A stretch of 6,261 bases of DNA, from positions 1 through 6,261 of the forward strand of contig JAFGJA010000677.1 in assembly GCA_016929355.1 (NCBI GenBank), read 5' to 3'. The stretch's first letter is position 1, and every line of letters begins with the position of its first letter. The notes under the pieces are model-generated. The model did no database searches. It had not been told where the DNA came from and worked only from the letters and a program-made list of their open reading frames with translations. The DNA comes from Anaerolineae bacterium (GTDB lineage Bacteria; Chloroflexota; Anaerolineae; Aggregatilineales; Aggregatilineaceae). Below are positions 6,148 through 6,261 of the stretch, piece by piece. The position numbers were made by a program, and so were the translations under genes.

Positions 6148-6261
6148 TCAACGCGCGAGAACCGGTTCGGTTTCGGCTTCCAACGGTGGCAGGGCGACAT
6201 CGTAACGCGAGAAGATGCGCCGGTAATGCGGCGACGTGCGCAGCAGATCATCATGCCCGCC
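6148..6261 (-). CDS. Second ABC exporter half-transporter, C-terminal end only
   Basis: Only the last 37 codons are in the window, ending at TGA (6148-6150); the gene continues past the right edge. The first visible residues, GGHDDLLRTSPHYRRIF, match the segment just after the H-loop in ABC exporter ATPase domains, where GTHDELL followed by a Y-x-x-L/I-F helix is typical. The end is a short tail rich in Glu, Pro and Leu (ALPPLEAETEPVLAR). Its stop is 18 bases before the start of the complete half-transporter on the same strand. Two adjacent exporter half-genes usually encode a heterodimer, so this is probably the partner subunit. Its Walker motifs and signature lie outside the window, so it cannot be said which ATP site is the degenerate one. 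Confidence 0.82.
   Translation of the reverse strand, partial: GGHDDLLRTSPHYRRIFSRYDVALPPLEAETEPVLAR

Noticed and set aside
1..6261. A defence island, biosynthetic cluster or other wholly new multi-gene system
   Set aside because: All six protein genes fall into recognised families with housekeeping, signalling or transport roles, and no mobile or defence hallmarks are present. The only unexplained elements are reported separately.

Overview
This 6.26-kb window looks like ordinary chromosomal DNA from a free-living bacterium, most likely a member of the Chloroflexota. That placement is an inference from protein style and from a characteristic short palindromic repeat; no rRNA or other marker gene is present. 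Coding density is high, GC is moderate to fairly high and uneven between genes, and all genes but the first lie on the minus strand. No prophage, CRISPR array, transposase, tRNA or rRNA was seen.

Left end (1-695, plus strand): the C-terminal nine-tenths of a short-chain dehydrogenase. It most resembles FabL, the NADPH-dependent enoyl-ACP reductase III of fatty-acid synthesis, and has the FabL/FabI-type spacing Tyr-x6-Lys. It converges on the next gene and their stop codons overlap by a few bases. At 692-1813 (minus) is a soluble REC-HisKA-HATPase protein, a receiver domain fused ahead of a histidine kinase. It has its own plausible extended -10 promoter in the 177-base gap upstream.

Middle (1991-4113, minus strand): a probable two-gene operon. 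The upstream gene encodes an alanyl-tRNA editing protein of the long AlaX type, with intact HxxxH and CxxxH zinc motifs and a C-terminal DHHA1-like domain. The downstream gene, 38 bases away, encodes a metallo-beta-lactamase-fold protein in which most of the canonical metal ligands are replaced. It is therefore either a pseudoenzyme or a member of a divergent family.

Between the AlaX gene and the next operon, at 4223-4283, lies a 61-base element made of two 26-base arms in inverted orientation. Each arm folds into an 8-bp hairpin, and the arms differ mainly by paired, compensating base changes. It looks like an interspersed palindromic repeat and may also help end transcription of the ABC operon.

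Right end (4309-6261, minus strand): the last two genes of an ABC exporter operon. The complete one is a 606-residue half-transporter (membrane domain plus ATPase). Just upstream is the last 37 codons of a second half-transporter, which suggests a heterodimeric exporter. I see no clearly new biological system. The best leads are the metal-ligand-poor MBL-fold protein next to AlaX and the double-hairpin repeat.
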